From contig JBIOJB010000018.1 in assembly GCA_044450465.1 (NCBI GenBank), positions 1-37,293 on the forward strand: a stretch of 37,293 nucleotides of DNA, read 5' to 3'. The stretch comes from JBIOJB01 sp044450465. Its GTDB lineage: Bacteria > Chloroflexota > Dormibacteria > Dormibacterales > Dormibacteraceae. A program made the position numbers and the translations under genes. The notes under the pieces are model-generated. The model was given only the letters and a program-made list of their open reading frames with translations, was not told the DNA's origin and did not search any database. Of this stretch, positions 24,824-33,364 are shown piece after piece (within the stretch, counting starts at the first letter, position 1; each line of letters starts with the position of its first letter).

Positions 24824-26065
24824 GTGGCCAGTCCTGCAGCCACCATGAGCGGATCCAGGGTGCAGGAGTGGCTCGGCGCGCTGCGCAACGCCGCGCGAGG
24901 GTTGGCGATGCCGGTCGGATCAGTCGCCTTCGCCTTCATCGTCGGTGCTTTGATCGTGGCCGCTACGGGCGGCAACCCGGTCGCCGCCTACCAGGGTCTG
25001 CTCTGCGGCGGGTTCGGTGCACTCTGCACCCAGGGTGAGAACCCGGCCCTCCAGATCTCCAACACCATCGTCTACATGACGCCCTTGATCATGGTCGGTG
25101 TCGCTGTCGCAATACCGTTTCGGGCCGGGCTCTTCAACATCGGGGCCGAGGGCCAGTTCCTCGCCGGGGCGATCGCCTGCACGATCATTGGCATCAAGCT
25201 CAGCTCCTGGCCGGCTCCGGTCCTGCTGCCGTTGGTGCTGCTCGGCGGCATGGCCGCCGGGGCTCTTTGGGCCGGCATCGCGGGCGTGCTCAAGGCGACG
25301 GTGGGTGCCCACGAGGTGGTGACCACCATCATGCTCAACTACGTCGCCCAGTGGCTGCTGCGCTACCTGATCGTGGGCGGACCTCTGCAGCTGCACAACG
25401 GCTTCTCGGTGTCCTCCCCGATCGGCAAGGGAGCCCAGCTGGCGACCCTCCTGCCCCACGACGACAAGCTGATGGTCTTCAGCCTACCCGCGAGTGTTTA
25501 CCGCGTCCATACGGGACTCTTCATCGCTTTGGTCGCTGTGGCGGTCTTCGCGTTCATCCTCTGGCGGACGTCCCTCGGCTACGAGATTCGAGCCGCCGGC
25601 CAGAGCCAGCGTGCCGCCCGCTATGCGGGCGTCAGTGTGCGGCGCACCATCATCGTGAGCATGCTGATCGCCGGTGCCTTCTCAGGCCTTGCCGGCGCGG
25701 TCCAGATTGCAGGTGTCGACCACAACCTGACCGACAAATACTTCAGCGACACGACCGGCTTCGACGCGATCGCTGTCGCTCTTCTCGGCCTCGGCAGCGC
25801 AGTGGGCATCGTCTTGGCGTCGATTCTGTTCGCCGCGCTGCACGCAGGCGGCAGCGTGATGCAGGCCGACGCTGGGATCTCTAGCAACCTCGTGCTTGTG
25901 GTGCAGGCCCTGATCCTCTTCAGCATCGCGGCCAACTTTCTGAGCGCCATCCACCTGCGCCTGCCGCGCTTCGGGCGCGCAGCTCCCGCGCCGCCGATCG
26001 CGCCGCATCTGGCCAGTACCGTGACATCGGCCGGAGAACTTGAGACCGAGGAAGCCGAACCTTGA
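24824..26065 (+). CDS. Nucleoside ABC transporter permease (first)
   Basis: The GTG start gives 413 residues; ATG 24845 is an alternative. About nine hydrophobic segments and the motifs PFRAGLFNIGAEGQFLAG and VTTIMLNYVAQWLLRYLI identify the larger permease of BMP-type nucleoside importers (NupP/YufP-like). Segment GYEIRAAGQSQRAARYAGVSVRR is the coupling-helix region that contacts the ATPase. The 20-residue tail past the last TM is acidic. It overlaps the second permease by four bases (TTGA). Confidence 0.93.
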   Translation: MASPAATMSGSRVQEWLGALRNAARGLAMPVGSVAFAFIVGALIVAATGGNPVAAYQGLLCGGFGALCTQGENPALQISNTIVYMTPLIMVGVAVAIPFRAGLFNIGAEGQFLAGAIACTIIGIKLSSWPAPVLLPLVLLGGMAAGALWAGIAGVLKATVGAHEVVTTIMLNYVAQWLLRYLIVGGPLQLHNGFSVSSPIGKGAQLATLLPHDDKLMVFSLPASVYRVHTGLFIALVAVAVFAFILWRTSLGYEIRAAGQSQRAARYAGVSVRRTIIVSMLIAGAFSGLAGAVQIAGVDHNLTDKYFSDTTGFDAIAVALLGLGSAVGIVLASILFAALHAGGSVMQADAGISSNLVLVVQALILFSIAANFLSAIHLRLPRFGRAAPAPPIAPHLASTVTSAGELETEEAEP

Positions 26066-27012
26066 CCGCGCTGAGCGAAATTCTCCATCTGTTCGCCACC
26101 GCCGACCTCTGGCAAGCCACCTTGCAGGCTGCAGTGCTTCTCCTTCTGCCCGCCCTGGGCGGTGTCATCTCGGAGCGCAGCGGGGTCGTGAACATCGCGA
26201 TGGAGGGCATGATGCTGGTGGCCGCTTTCTTCAGCGTGGCTGCGGATCTTGCCTGGCACAACCCTTGGCTCGCGACGCTGGTTGGAATGGCCGCCGGCGC
26301 CTTGATGGCTCTGATCCACGCCGTGGTCTCAATCCGCTTCCGCGCCGACCAGATAGTGAGTGGGATCGCGATCAACATCATGGCCGCGGGCTTGACGGTG
26401 TTCCTGGTGAACCGGATTTACGGTCTGCAGGATGTCGGACATGTCGGGCAGTCAGAGCTACTGCCCAATTTGAACGTGCCGGTGCTCGACCAGATCCCGT
26501 TCCTTGGTCAGGTCTTCTTCAAGCAGAACATCGTCGTCTATGTCGCGCTGCTCCTTCTGGTACTGATCCAGCTCATTCTGTTCAGGACACGCCTCGGCCT
26601 TCGCATCCGCGCCGTGGGCGAGCACCCACAGGCGGCGGACACGGCGGGTATCAACGTCTACCTCATCCGCTACGGAGCGGTGATCACCAGCGGCCTGCTT
26701 TCCGGCCTGGCCGGCGCATTCCTCGCCATCGGAGTGTCGAACACCTTCGTCCCGAACATGACCGATGGGCGCGGCTACATAGCGCTGGCCGCGATGATCT
26801 TTGGAAAGTGGACCCCGCTGGGAGCCTTTGTCGCCTGCCTGATATTCGGCCTCGGCGAGGCGATCTACGCCAACAACTCCACGATCGCCATCTCGCCGTA
26901 CCTGCTCAGCATGCTGCCATACCTCCTCACGCTGATCGTCCTGGCCGGGTTGGTCGGGCGGAGCAGCCCGCCCGCCGCCGACGGCATCCCCTACGTGCCG
27001 GGGTCCGAGTGA
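26062..27012 (+). CDS. Nucleoside ABC transporter permease (second)
   Basis: It starts at TTG 26062, sharing TTGA with the previous stop, and is 316 residues long. The opening LPALGGVISERSGVVNIAMEGMML and coupling segment GLRIRAVGEHPQAADTAGINVYLIRY are typical of the smaller permease (NupQ/YufQ-like). With the preceding gene it should form the heterodimeric channel for nucleosides. Its stop overlaps the ATPase start (GTGA). Confidence 0.93.
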   Translation: MTALSEILHLFATADLWQATLQAAVLLLLPALGGVISERSGVVNIAMEGMMLVAAFFSVAADLAWHNPWLATLVGMAAGALMALIHAVVSIRFRADQIVSGIAINIMAAGLTVFLVNRIYGLQDVGHVGQSELLPNLNVPVLDQIPFLGQVFFKQNIVVYVALLLLVLIQLILFRTRLGLRIRAVGEHPQAADTAGINVYLIRYGAVITSGLLSGLAGAFLAIGVSNTFVPNMTDGRGYIALAAMIFGKWTPLGAFVACLIFGLGEAIYANNSTIAISPYLLSMLPYLLTLIVLAGLVGRSSPPAADGIPYVPGSE

Positions 27013-28553
27013 CCACGCCCGAAAGCGGCCTCGCAGTCGACATGCGCGGGATCACCAAGCAGTTTCCGGGTGTGCTCGCGAACGACCACGTCGACTTCTC
27101 CGTCAAGGCAGGCGAGATACACGCGCTGGTGGGCGAGAACGGCGCCGGCAAGTCGACGCTGATGAACCTTCTCTACGGACTGATCCACATGGACTCGGGC
27201 GAGATCTTCATCGACGGCAAGCCATTCAAGGTCTCAGGGCCGAGAGACGCCATCGCGCGCGGCATCGGAATGGTGCACCAGCACTTTATGCTCATCCCGG
27301 TCTTCACGGTCGGTGAGAACGTGATGCTGGGCCGCGAACCCGTCACCGGACCTGATTTCTACAACCGGGCGGAGGCCGGCCGGCAGATCGCGGAGCTCAC
27401 CCGGCGTTTCGGCCTGGCCCTCGACCCCAGCGCCCGGATGGGCAACCTGCCAGTCGGACTGCAGCAGCGTGCCGAGATCGTCAAGGTGCTCTACCGCGGA
27501 GCCAATATCCTCATCCTCGACGAGCCGACCGGCGTGCTGACCCCGCAGGAGAGCAGGGAGCTCTTCGGCGTGCTCCGCGACCTCGTCAAGGGCGGCAAGA
27601 CCATCATCTTCATCAGCCACAAGCTCAAAGAGGTGCTCGAGATCTCGGACCGGATCACGGTCATGCGCCGCGGCAAGGTCGTGGGACATCTGATCACCAA
27701 GGACACAAACGAAGAGCAGATCGCGACTCTCATGGTGGGCCGCGAAGTTCTGCTGCGGGTCGACAAGAAGCCGGCCAAGCCCGGGGCGGCCACGTTCAAA
27801 GTCGAGAACCTCACCGCCAACTCGGACCAGGGTGTGCCCGCCCTGAAGGGAGTCTCGTTCGAGCTGCACGAGGGAGAGATCCTCGGGATCGCCGGAGTCG
27901 AAGGCAATGGGCAGAGTGAATTGATGGAGGTTCTGGCCGGCACGCGACGGGCAACCGGAGGCCGCGTGCTGCTGGGTGAGCGCGATGTGACAACCTTCGA
28001 CGCTCGCACAGAGCGCGACGCGGGAATCGCGTTCATCCCCGAGGATCGCCGCGGCACGGGTCTCGTCCTCGCCTATTCGATCGCCGACAACCTGATCCTC
28101 GGCCGGCAGCGCTCGCCCGCCTTTTCCTGGCACCACCTCGTACTGAGGCTGATTGCGATCAGGGAATGGGCGAGGCGGCTGGTCAAGGAGTTCGACATCC
28201 GCACCCCGACGATCGAAACCCAGGCGCGCAACCTGTCAGGGGGCAACCAGCAGAAGATCATCGTCGCGCGTGAGATGGGCAGCCATCCGAGGGTGCTGCT
28301 CGCCTCGCAGCCCACCCGTGGCGTGGACATCGGTGCCATCGAGTTCATCCACCGCAGGATCGTCCACGAGCGCGACGAGGGAACCGCGATCCTCCTGGTG
28401 TCGGCCGAGCTGGACGAAGTCCGCTCGCTTTCCGATCGGATCGCCGTGATGTACGAGGGCCGCATCGTCAGCTTCGAATCGCCCGAGACACCGGAAGAGC
28501 GGCTTGGACTGCTCATGACCGGCGGCGGTGCTGCGAAGACCGGCGCCGCTTAG
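27009..28553 (+). CDS. Nucleoside ABC transporter ATP-binding protein, double ATPase
   Basis: From GTG 27009 the protein has 514 residues and two fused nucleotide-binding domains, as in RbsA or NupO/YufO. The first has a normal Walker A (GENGAGKST), a Q-loop region MVHQHFMLIPVFTV and Walker B ILILDEPTGVLTP. The second has a degenerate Walker A (GVEGNGQSEL, no lysine), signature LSGGNQQK and Walker B VLLASQPTRGVD, both normal for the family. The first domain's signature is LPVGLQQR. It powers nucleoside uptake with the two upstream permeases. It ends nine bases from the convergent HAD gene. Confidence 0.95.
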   Translation: MTTPESGLAVDMRGITKQFPGVLANDHVDFSVKAGEIHALVGENGAGKSTLMNLLYGLIHMDSGEIFIDGKPFKVSGPRDAIARGIGMVHQHFMLIPVFTVGENVMLGREPVTGPDFYNRAEAGRQIAELTRRFGLALDPSARMGNLPVGLQQRAEIVKVLYRGANILILDEPTGVLTPQESRELFGVLRDLVKGGKTIIFISHKLKEVLEISDRITVMRRGKVVGHLITKDTNEEQIATLMVGREVLLRVDKKPAKPGAATFKVENLTANSDQGVPALKGVSFELHEGEILGIAGVEGNGQSELMEVLAGTRRATGGRVLLGERDVTTFDARTERDAGIAFIPEDRRGTGLVLAYSIADNLILGRQRSPAFSWHHLVLRLIAIREWARRLVKEFDIRTPTIETQARNLSGGNQQKIIVAREMGSHPRVLLASQPTRGVDIGAIEFIHRRIVHERDEGTAILLVSAELDEVRSLSDRIAVMYEGRIVSFESPETPEERLGLLMTGGGAAKTGAA

Positions 28554-28562
28554 CGACCGACC

Positions 28563-29264
28563 CTAGGCGTCTAGCTCGGTTAGCAGCGGATCCAGGTCAG
28601 CGATCTCGGTTAAGCGGTGCCACCCGGTGGCCGGCAGCGACTCCTCGGGAACCTCCTCGTGGCTCCAGGTCACGTGATAAGGAATGTGGATCGCCCGGCC
28701 GCCGAGCTCCACCACCGGGGCGATGTCCGACCTCAGGGAGTTGCCGACCATGACGAACTCGTCCGGCGCGATCTGGCGCCGCACCAGCAAACGGCGGTAA
28801 GACTCGACGTTCTTGTCGCTCAGGATCTCGACCCCTGAGAAGAGATCGGCGAGGCCGGATCGGGCGAGCTTGCTCTCCTGGTCGAAGAGGTCACCCTTGG
28901 TGATGAGCAGCAAGGGGAACCTCTCGCCGATGCGGCGCAGCGCGGAGTCGACGCCGTCGAGAAGCTCTGTTGGCGCGCGAAGCATCTGCTTGCCCCAGCC
29001 CAGGATCACCTCGAGGTCGGATGCCGGGATGCGTCCGCCGGTGACCCCGATCGCCGTCTCGAGCATGGACAGGGTGAACGCCTTGACCCCGTAGCCGTAC
29101 AGGCGAAGGTTTCTCATCTCCACCTCGAAGAGATGGCCGTCGACGTCCGCTTCGGGAACGTGGCTTCGCAGCAGGTCGCGAAGTGCTCCCTGCGTCACGT
29201 GAAAGCGAGTCTCGTTGTGCCAGAGGGTGTCGTCCCCGTCGAACCCAACTACTCGGATCGTCAT
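28563..29264 (-). CDS. HAD-superfamily hydrolase
   Basis: The 233-residue enzyme carries all four HAD motifs: nucleophile Asp9 and acid Asp11 in GFDGDDTLWH, the Thr in LLLITKGD, the Lys of the LSDKN region and the acidic pair in MVGNSLRSDIAP. A helical cap lies between motifs I and II (about residues 20-110), as in C1-type phosphatases. The substrate is unknown; phosphoglycolate- or nucleotide-type phosphomonoesters are plausible, and the nucleoside operon next door makes a nucleotidase role conceivable but unproven. The start overlaps the stop of the Asp-box lipoprotein by four bases, so they are co-transcribed. Confidence 0.9.
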   Translation of the reverse strand: MTIRVVGFDGDDTLWHNETRFHVTQGALRDLLRSHVPEADVDGHLFEVEMRNLRLYGYGVKAFTLSMLETAIGVTGGRIPASDLEVILGWGKQMLRAPTELLDGVDSALRRIGERFPLLLITKGDLFDQESKLARSGLADLFSGVEILSDKNVESYRRLLVRRQIAPDEFVMVGNSLRSDIAPVVELGGRAIHIPYHVTWSHEEVPEESLPATGWHRLTEIADLDPLLTELDA

Positions 29265-30322
29265 GCACCCTGGATTATCCAGGGCTCGTAAGCACCCGGA
29301 GTCTTGATATCGGACCAGGTCAGACCGCCGTCAACACTCCGCTTTAGCTCCCCGCGTACTGTTGCGTATCCGACCGCAGGGTCTCCAAAGACGATGGTTG
29401 GCGCGATGGGCGCCGCCTGTCCGTAGTTGGATGCCGATGCATGCCAGCTCGCACCCGCGTTGGTCGTCTCCATGGACTGGCCCGGGTAGATCAGCTCGAG
29501 CCAGTGGGAGGCCGTCACGAAGGTGACCGTCAGCTGGACGTCCTGAACTGCGGCGGCGTAGACCCACGTCGCGCCGCCGTCGTCAGATCGAAACACGAAT
29601 TCGTGCTCGGCCGACGCTTGCAGGCCTTGAGCGGAAACCAACAGCGTCCCCCCGAACCTTCGGACCAGGCCGGCCCGGAGCGTGAAGCCCCCGGCCGTCG
29701 AGGTGAACCCTGGCGGGTCGGGGAGGTTGCTCGCTGCCCACGTCCGGCCACCGTCCGCGGTGCGGTAGACGGTCGGCTGACGGTTCTCGTCGCCCGCACC
29801 GATGAATCCGTGCATCGCGTCGACGAACGACAGGCTCTCCTTGCACTGCGCGTAACCGATCCCGGCGGGGACCTGGTGATCGTGATCAACCGCGGATACG
29901 TCCTCCCAGGTTTGCCCCCCGTCTTGGGTGCCCCACACCGCTGCGCCTTCGCCGTTGCACTGCGTCTCGGGCACGCCCGTAGCCAGGAGCCAGCCCACGT
30001 TGTAATCGATGAACGAGATCTCGGTGAGCTCGTTGGAGACATTGACTGGTGGAAGGGGTCGCTGCTCCCAGGTTGAGCCCCGGTCTCTTGAGCGGTAGAG
30101 GTACATTCCGTTCAGGAGCGCCCACACGACCTCACCGGAAGGAGCGCTTACCAGAAGCGTGCCGGGCAGAACCACGGGGGTCGGCGGGGTCACGAGCACA
30201 CCGGGCTCCGGTGAGACTTCGGGACTGGATTGAGGCGGGCTTGATGTTGCGGGTGCGCTCGACGCGCAGGCAGTCGCCAGGCCGATCACACAGGCGGCCG
30301 CCGCCAACCAGGTTCGACTCAT
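29261..30322 (-). CDS. Asp-box (Ycf48/sialidase-like) beta-propeller lipoprotein
   Basis: The 353-residue protein has a lipobox LATAC (Cys19) and a proline/serine-rich linker. Six Asp-box motifs follow (SRDRGSTW, TQDGGQTW, TADGGRTW, SDDGGATW, a variant TNAGASW, and SVDGGLTW), each marking a propeller blade. It should be anchored outside the membrane. Ycf48-like proteins assist photosystem assembly in cyanobacteria, but similar lipoproteins in non-photosynthetic bacteria have no known role. No sialidase catalytic residues (arginine triad, nucleophilic tyrosine) are evident. It is coupled to the HAD hydrolase downstream. Confidence 0.87.
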   Translation of the reverse strand: MSRTWLAAAACVIGLATACASSAPATSSPPQSSPEVSPEPGVLVTPPTPVVLPGTLLVSAPSGEVVWALLNGMYLYRSRDRGSTWEQRPLPPVNVSNELTEISFIDYNVGWLLATGVPETQCNGEGAAVWGTQDGGQTWEDVSAVDHDHQVPAGIGYAQCKESLSFVDAMHGFIGAGDENRQPTVYRTADGGRTWAASNLPDPPGFTSTAGGFTLRAGLVRRFGGTLLVSAQGLQASAEHEFVFRSDDGGATWVYAAAVQDVQLTVTFVTASHWLELIYPGQSMETTNAGASWHASASNYGQAAPIAPTIVFGDPAVGYATVRGELKRSVDGGLTWSDIKTPGAYEPWIIQGA

Positions 30323-30328
30323 CGAGGC

Positions 30329-30348
30329 AACTATTCAAACGCATAGTT
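30329..30348. repeat. Inverted repeat in divergent intergenic region
   Basis: AACTAT and ATAGTT flank an 8-base spacer in the 86-base gap between the divergent Asp-box lipoprotein and VOC genes. It is a possible operator, but 6-bp arms can occur by chance. Confidence 0.3.
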
Positions 30349-30408
30349 CGCGTCCATGGGTACGGGCCGGAACAAACCGCTTCCCGCGGCAGGTTGGAAG
30401 CTGACGAG

Positions 30409-31374
30409 ATGAAGAAGCTGGACGGCATTCACCACATCAGCGCGATCACCGCCGACGCCACCAGGAACGTGATGTTCTACGCGGGCGTGATGGGGCTGCG
30501 CCTAGTGAAGAAGTCTGTCAACCAGGACGATCCTTCCGTCTATCACCTCTTCTATGCCGATGAAGACGGTAGCCCGGGCGCCGACCTGACCTTTTTCGAA
30601 TACCCCGGACTCGCGCGAGGTCGCGCTGGCGCCAGCATGATCCATCGAATCGCAATGCGGGTCGGCTCGCAAGAGGCGCTCGACTTCTGGGCCCGGCGGC
30701 TGGCAGCGGCAGGTGTCGCTTCCACGCTCCAGGGTGAGCATCTCGTCTTCCAGGACCCGGAAGGCCTTGGCCTCGAGCTCACCGCAGAGCCCACTGAAGA
30801 CCGCCCCCTGGTTGCCTCTCACCCCGAGATCCCTGCTGCCTTCGCCCTCCGTGGATTTGCCGGGGTGCGCGCCTACTCGAGGCGGCCAGAGGCGAGCCGC
30901 GAATTATTGAGCGAGACACTCGGATTCCTGACCTCAGATGGCCGGTCGCTGGAGTCAAGCGGCGATACAAGGGGTTCTTTCTACGTTTACGACGATCCCC
31001 CGGAGCAGCGTGGAATCAACGGCTCGGGAACCGTCCACCATGTGGCCTGGGCTTCGGCCATGGAGGACCACGAGGCATGGCGGGCCCGCGTCATCGCGGG
31101 GGGCGGCAGCCCAACGCCGGTGATCGACCGCTTCTACTTCCGCTCCATCTACTTCCGGGAACCGAGCGGCGTGCTTTTCGAGATCGCGACCATCGGACCC
31201 GGCTTCAGCGCGGACGAGCCGAAAGAGCACCTCGGGGAGCGAATCTCATTGCCTCCGGCGTTCGAGCACCTTCGAGCCCAGGTCGAGGCGACTCTCGCCC
31301 CGCTGCCCAACCCACGAGAGCGCGTCACCTCGGCTCAGGCTCAGGACCAGGCGTCCATTAGCATCCGGAGGTGA
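30409..31374 (+). CDS. Ring-cleaving dioxygenase-like VOC protein
   Basis: ATG 30409 (MKKLDGIHHISAITAD) gives 321 residues with two tandem VOC domains. Candidate metal ligands are His8/9 in GIHHIS, His in GTVHHVAWA and the Glu in GVLFEIATIGPGF, matching the two-His-one-Glu site of type I extradiol enzymes. Closest in pattern are the MhqO/MhqA-type proteins for (chloro)hydroquinones. It may detoxify quinols, in line with the redox genes downstream. In-frame sequence back to 30049 is shadow of the opposite-strand lipoprotein. The stop overlaps the next gene (GTGA). Confidence 0.88.
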   Translation: MKKLDGIHHISAITADATRNVMFYAGVMGLRLVKKSVNQDDPSVYHLFYADEDGSPGADLTFFEYPGLARGRAGASMIHRIAMRVGSQEALDFWARRLAAAGVASTLQGEHLVFQDPEGLGLELTAEPTEDRPLVASHPEIPAAFALRGFAGVRAYSRRPEASRELLSETLGFLTSDGRSLESSGDTRGSFYVYDDPPEQRGINGSGTVHHVAWASAMEDHEAWRARVIAGGGSPTPVIDRFYFRSIYFREPSGVLFEIATIGPGFSADEPKEHLGERISLPPAFEHLRAQVEATLAPLPNPRERVTSAQAQDQASISIRR

Positions 31375-31967
31375 GCCTCCCCGGGATCAAGCTCGAGGCG
31401 GTCCGGCGACGGTCGGGTGGACGAATCCATCTGACGCCGCGCGTTCCTTCGAAGGGGCCCGTAACGACACTGTGCGGCCAGTCCCTCGCGGCGGGCACAT
31501 ACGCGGATGCTGAGACCGACGCCGACTGCACCAACTGTATCCGGCGCTCGCGCGACCAGAGCCGGGTGTCGAGCGCGTTTTTCGCGCAGGACGAAGGGGG
31601 TGAGCTGCTCCGGCTGTCGCTGGAGCGGGCGCGCTGGCAGCGTCCGCAGCGTCCGGGTGCGCAGGGGACGGTGACCAGGCCGGCGCTGGTCCCACCTCCC
31701 CCGAAGCCGAAGCTCGTCGTAGTCCCTGATCGTCTTGGCGAGCTGATCACCCGGGACTTTAAGCCTGCCGGTGAGGGAGTCTGGCGCAGCCCGGATGGCG
31801 TGATCGTGCGCATGCGGCAGCAGGGCAAGCAGTGGCGATTCGTCGAATTAGCTTTCGATGGCGACGTGGTCGCGACTCGTGCCGGCGGCGGGATCCGGAT
31901 CAAAGCCGGGGACGTCGAGGTGGCGCCGGTGGGTTCTGCCGTCGAGGTCCGGGTTCGGAGGTCCTGA
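31371..31967 (+). CDS. Hypothetical protein with a probable zinc site
   Basis: The GTG start overlaps the VOC gene stop (GTGA) and follows CGGAGG directly, so translation likely depends on reinitiation. The 198-residue product has His20, Cys35 (TTLCGQSL), Cys53 and Cys56 (DCTNC), a spacing that resembles small actinobacterial zinc fingers of the form H...TLCG...CxxC. A proline-rich linker follows (about 100-115). The C-terminal 80 residues are strand-rich (GVWRSPDGVIVRMRQQGKQW). No known family recognised. It could be a redox-sensitive regulator, but that is speculation. Confidence 0.68.
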   Translation: MSLPGIKLEAVRRRSGGRIHLTPRVPSKGPVTTLCGQSLAAGTYADAETDADCTNCIRRSRDQSRVSSAFFAQDEGGELLRLSLERARWQRPQRPGAQGTVTRPALVPPPPKPKLVVVPDRLGELITRDFKPAGEGVWRSPDGVIVRMRQQGKQWRFVELAFDGDVVATRAGGGIRIKAGDVEVAPVGSAVEVRVRRS

Positions 31968-32006
31968 ACCGGGAATAGCGCCGGCTCAGGGCTGCTTCTC
32001 ACCTGT

Positions 32007-32507
32007 GTGGAACAAGCGACCAGTCGGTCGATCTACGGGATTGAGCTGGCTCGTCTGAACGGGAAGCCGGCCCGCCTCTCCGAGTACAAGGGCAAGGTGA
32101 TCCTGGCGGTGAACGTCGCGTCCAAGTGCGGGTTCACGCCTCAATACGCCGGCCTGCAGAAGCTCTACGACACGTACTCGAAGCGCGGCTTCACTGTGCT
32201 CGGGTTCCCCTGCAATCAGTTCTTCCGGCAGGAACCTGGAGACGCCGCGCAGATCCAGGAGTTCTGCAGCATCAACTACGGCGTTTCGTTTCCTCTCTTC
32301 ACCAAGCTGGACGTGAAGGGAGCGAACCAGCACCCTCTTTACACGATTCTCAGCGAGCAGCCCGACGACGCCGGGAAGGCGGGGAATGTCAGCTGGAACT
32401 TTGAGAAGTTTCTCGTCGGGCGCGACGGGCATGTCGTGCGGCGGTTTCGACCGAAGGTCGTGCCCGAAGACCCCAAGGTCGTTCAAGCGATCGAGTCTCT
32501 GCTCTAA
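32007..32507 (+). CDS. Glutathione peroxidase family protein, cysteine form
   Basis: The 166-residue thioredoxin-fold protein starts at GTG 32007. The peroxidatic residue is Cys41 in VASKCGFT, encoded by TGC. The partner glutamine lies in FPCNQF, the tryptophan/asparagine in SWNFEKFL, and a probable resolving cysteine in IQEFCSINYG. Cys-type enzymes generally use thioredoxin rather than glutathione to reduce lipid or hydrogen peroxides. It provides a useful internal contrast with the UGA-containing peroxiredoxin at 36040. Confidence 0.94.
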   Translation: MEQATSRSIYGIELARLNGKPARLSEYKGKVILAVNVASKCGFTPQYAGLQKLYDTYSKRGFTVLGFPCNQFFRQEPGDAAQIQEFCSINYGVSFPLFTKLDVKGANQHPLYTILSEQPDDAGKAGNVSWNFEKFLVGRDGHVVRRFRPKVVPEDPKVVQAIESLL

Positions 32508-32522
32508 GCCCGAGGGCGGGCG

Positions 32523-32528
32523 TACGCT
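32523..32528 (+). promoter_or_regulatory. Putative -10 box (TACGCT), leaderless type
   Basis: TACGCT ends 8 nt before the ATG at 32537, in the 29-base gap after the glutathione peroxidase gene. Confidence 0.42.
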
Positions 32529-32536
32529 TCGGCGAA

Positions 32537-33292
32537 ATGCCGCCCGTTCTGTTCGTTCACGGGTTCTGGCACGGACCCTGGTGCTGGGACGAGCATGTCA
32601 TCCCCTGGTTTCGCGCGCGGGGCTACGACGCAAGGGCCGTCGCGCTTCGCCGCCACCAGAGCCGGCATGCGCCCGGGCTGCGGACCACCCGAATCAGGGA
32701 GTACGTCGAAGACGTGGCCGAGGCCGCCTCGAAGATGGCCGAGCCGCCAGTGGTGGTCGGCCATTCCATGGGCGGCTTCATAACCCAGAAGTACCTGGAG
32801 GATCACGTGGCGCCTGCCGCGGTGCTGGTCGCGTCCGTCCCGCCGTCCGGAATCCTGGGCGCCGCGCTCCGCTATGGGACCCGGCATCCGCTCCGGCTCG
32901 CGGCGGCCAATCTGACATGGAGCCTCTACGGCGTGATTGGAACGCCGGCACGCGCGCGCCAGATGCTGTTCGGACCCGCCTTGCCGGACGAGAAGGTTCG
33001 CGAGTACCAGGCGAAGCTCACCGACGATTCCTACTTCGTCTACGCCGGCATGCTCTTCGAACGGCCGGACGTCGCCAGGGTCCGTCGCACGCCGCTGCTC
33101 GTGATCGGAGGCGAGCTGGATGCCACGATCAGCCCACGCGAGGTGGCCGCCGCCGCCAGGACGTATGGCTCCGAGCCCGTGATGTTCCCCGACGGTCATG
33201 ACCTGATGCTGGAGCCAAGCTGGGAGAAGATGGCCGAGCGCATCCATGAATTCATTCAGAAGACGGCGCTCCGGAGCAGCGACAAAGCCTGA
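32537..33292 (+). CDS. Alpha/beta hydrolase
   Basis: The 251-residue enzyme opens with the oxyanion-hole motif FVHGFWHGPWCWD and has the nucleophile Ser77 in VVGHSMGG. The acid Asp is in GGELDATISP and the catalytic His in DGHDLMLEPSW near the C-terminus. A lid segment lies at about residues 110-170. It most resembles general lipases/esterases or haloperoxidase-like hydrolases of this fold; the substrate is not predictable. It has its own putative promoter. Confidence 0.92.
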   Translation: MPPVLFVHGFWHGPWCWDEHVIPWFRARGYDARAVALRRHQSRHAPGLRTTRIREYVEDVAEAASKMAEPPVVVGHSMGGFITQKYLEDHVAPAAVLVASVPPSGILGAALRYGTRHPLRLAAANLTWSLYGVIGTPARARQMLFGPALPDEKVREYQAKLTDDSYFVYAGMLFERPDVARVRRTPLLVIGGELDATISPREVAAAARTYGSEPVMFPDGHDLMLEPSWEKMAERIHEFIQKTALRSSDKA

Positions 33293-33364
33293 CGTTGCGG
33301 ACGCGCCGAACAGGGCCACGCCGCTGATCTCCATCGCTCCGACGCTTGCGCCCAGGTTGCTCCC

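Noticed and set aside
26040..27008. Long arginine/proline-rich extension of the nucleoside ATPase
   Set aside because: It is an antisense-like frame over the second permease gene; the ATPase family begins right after GTG 27009.
28080..28330. Missing Walker A lysine and altered Walker B in the second ATPase domain as a defect
   Set aside because: Degenerate second domains are normal for RbsA and NupO-type double ATPases.
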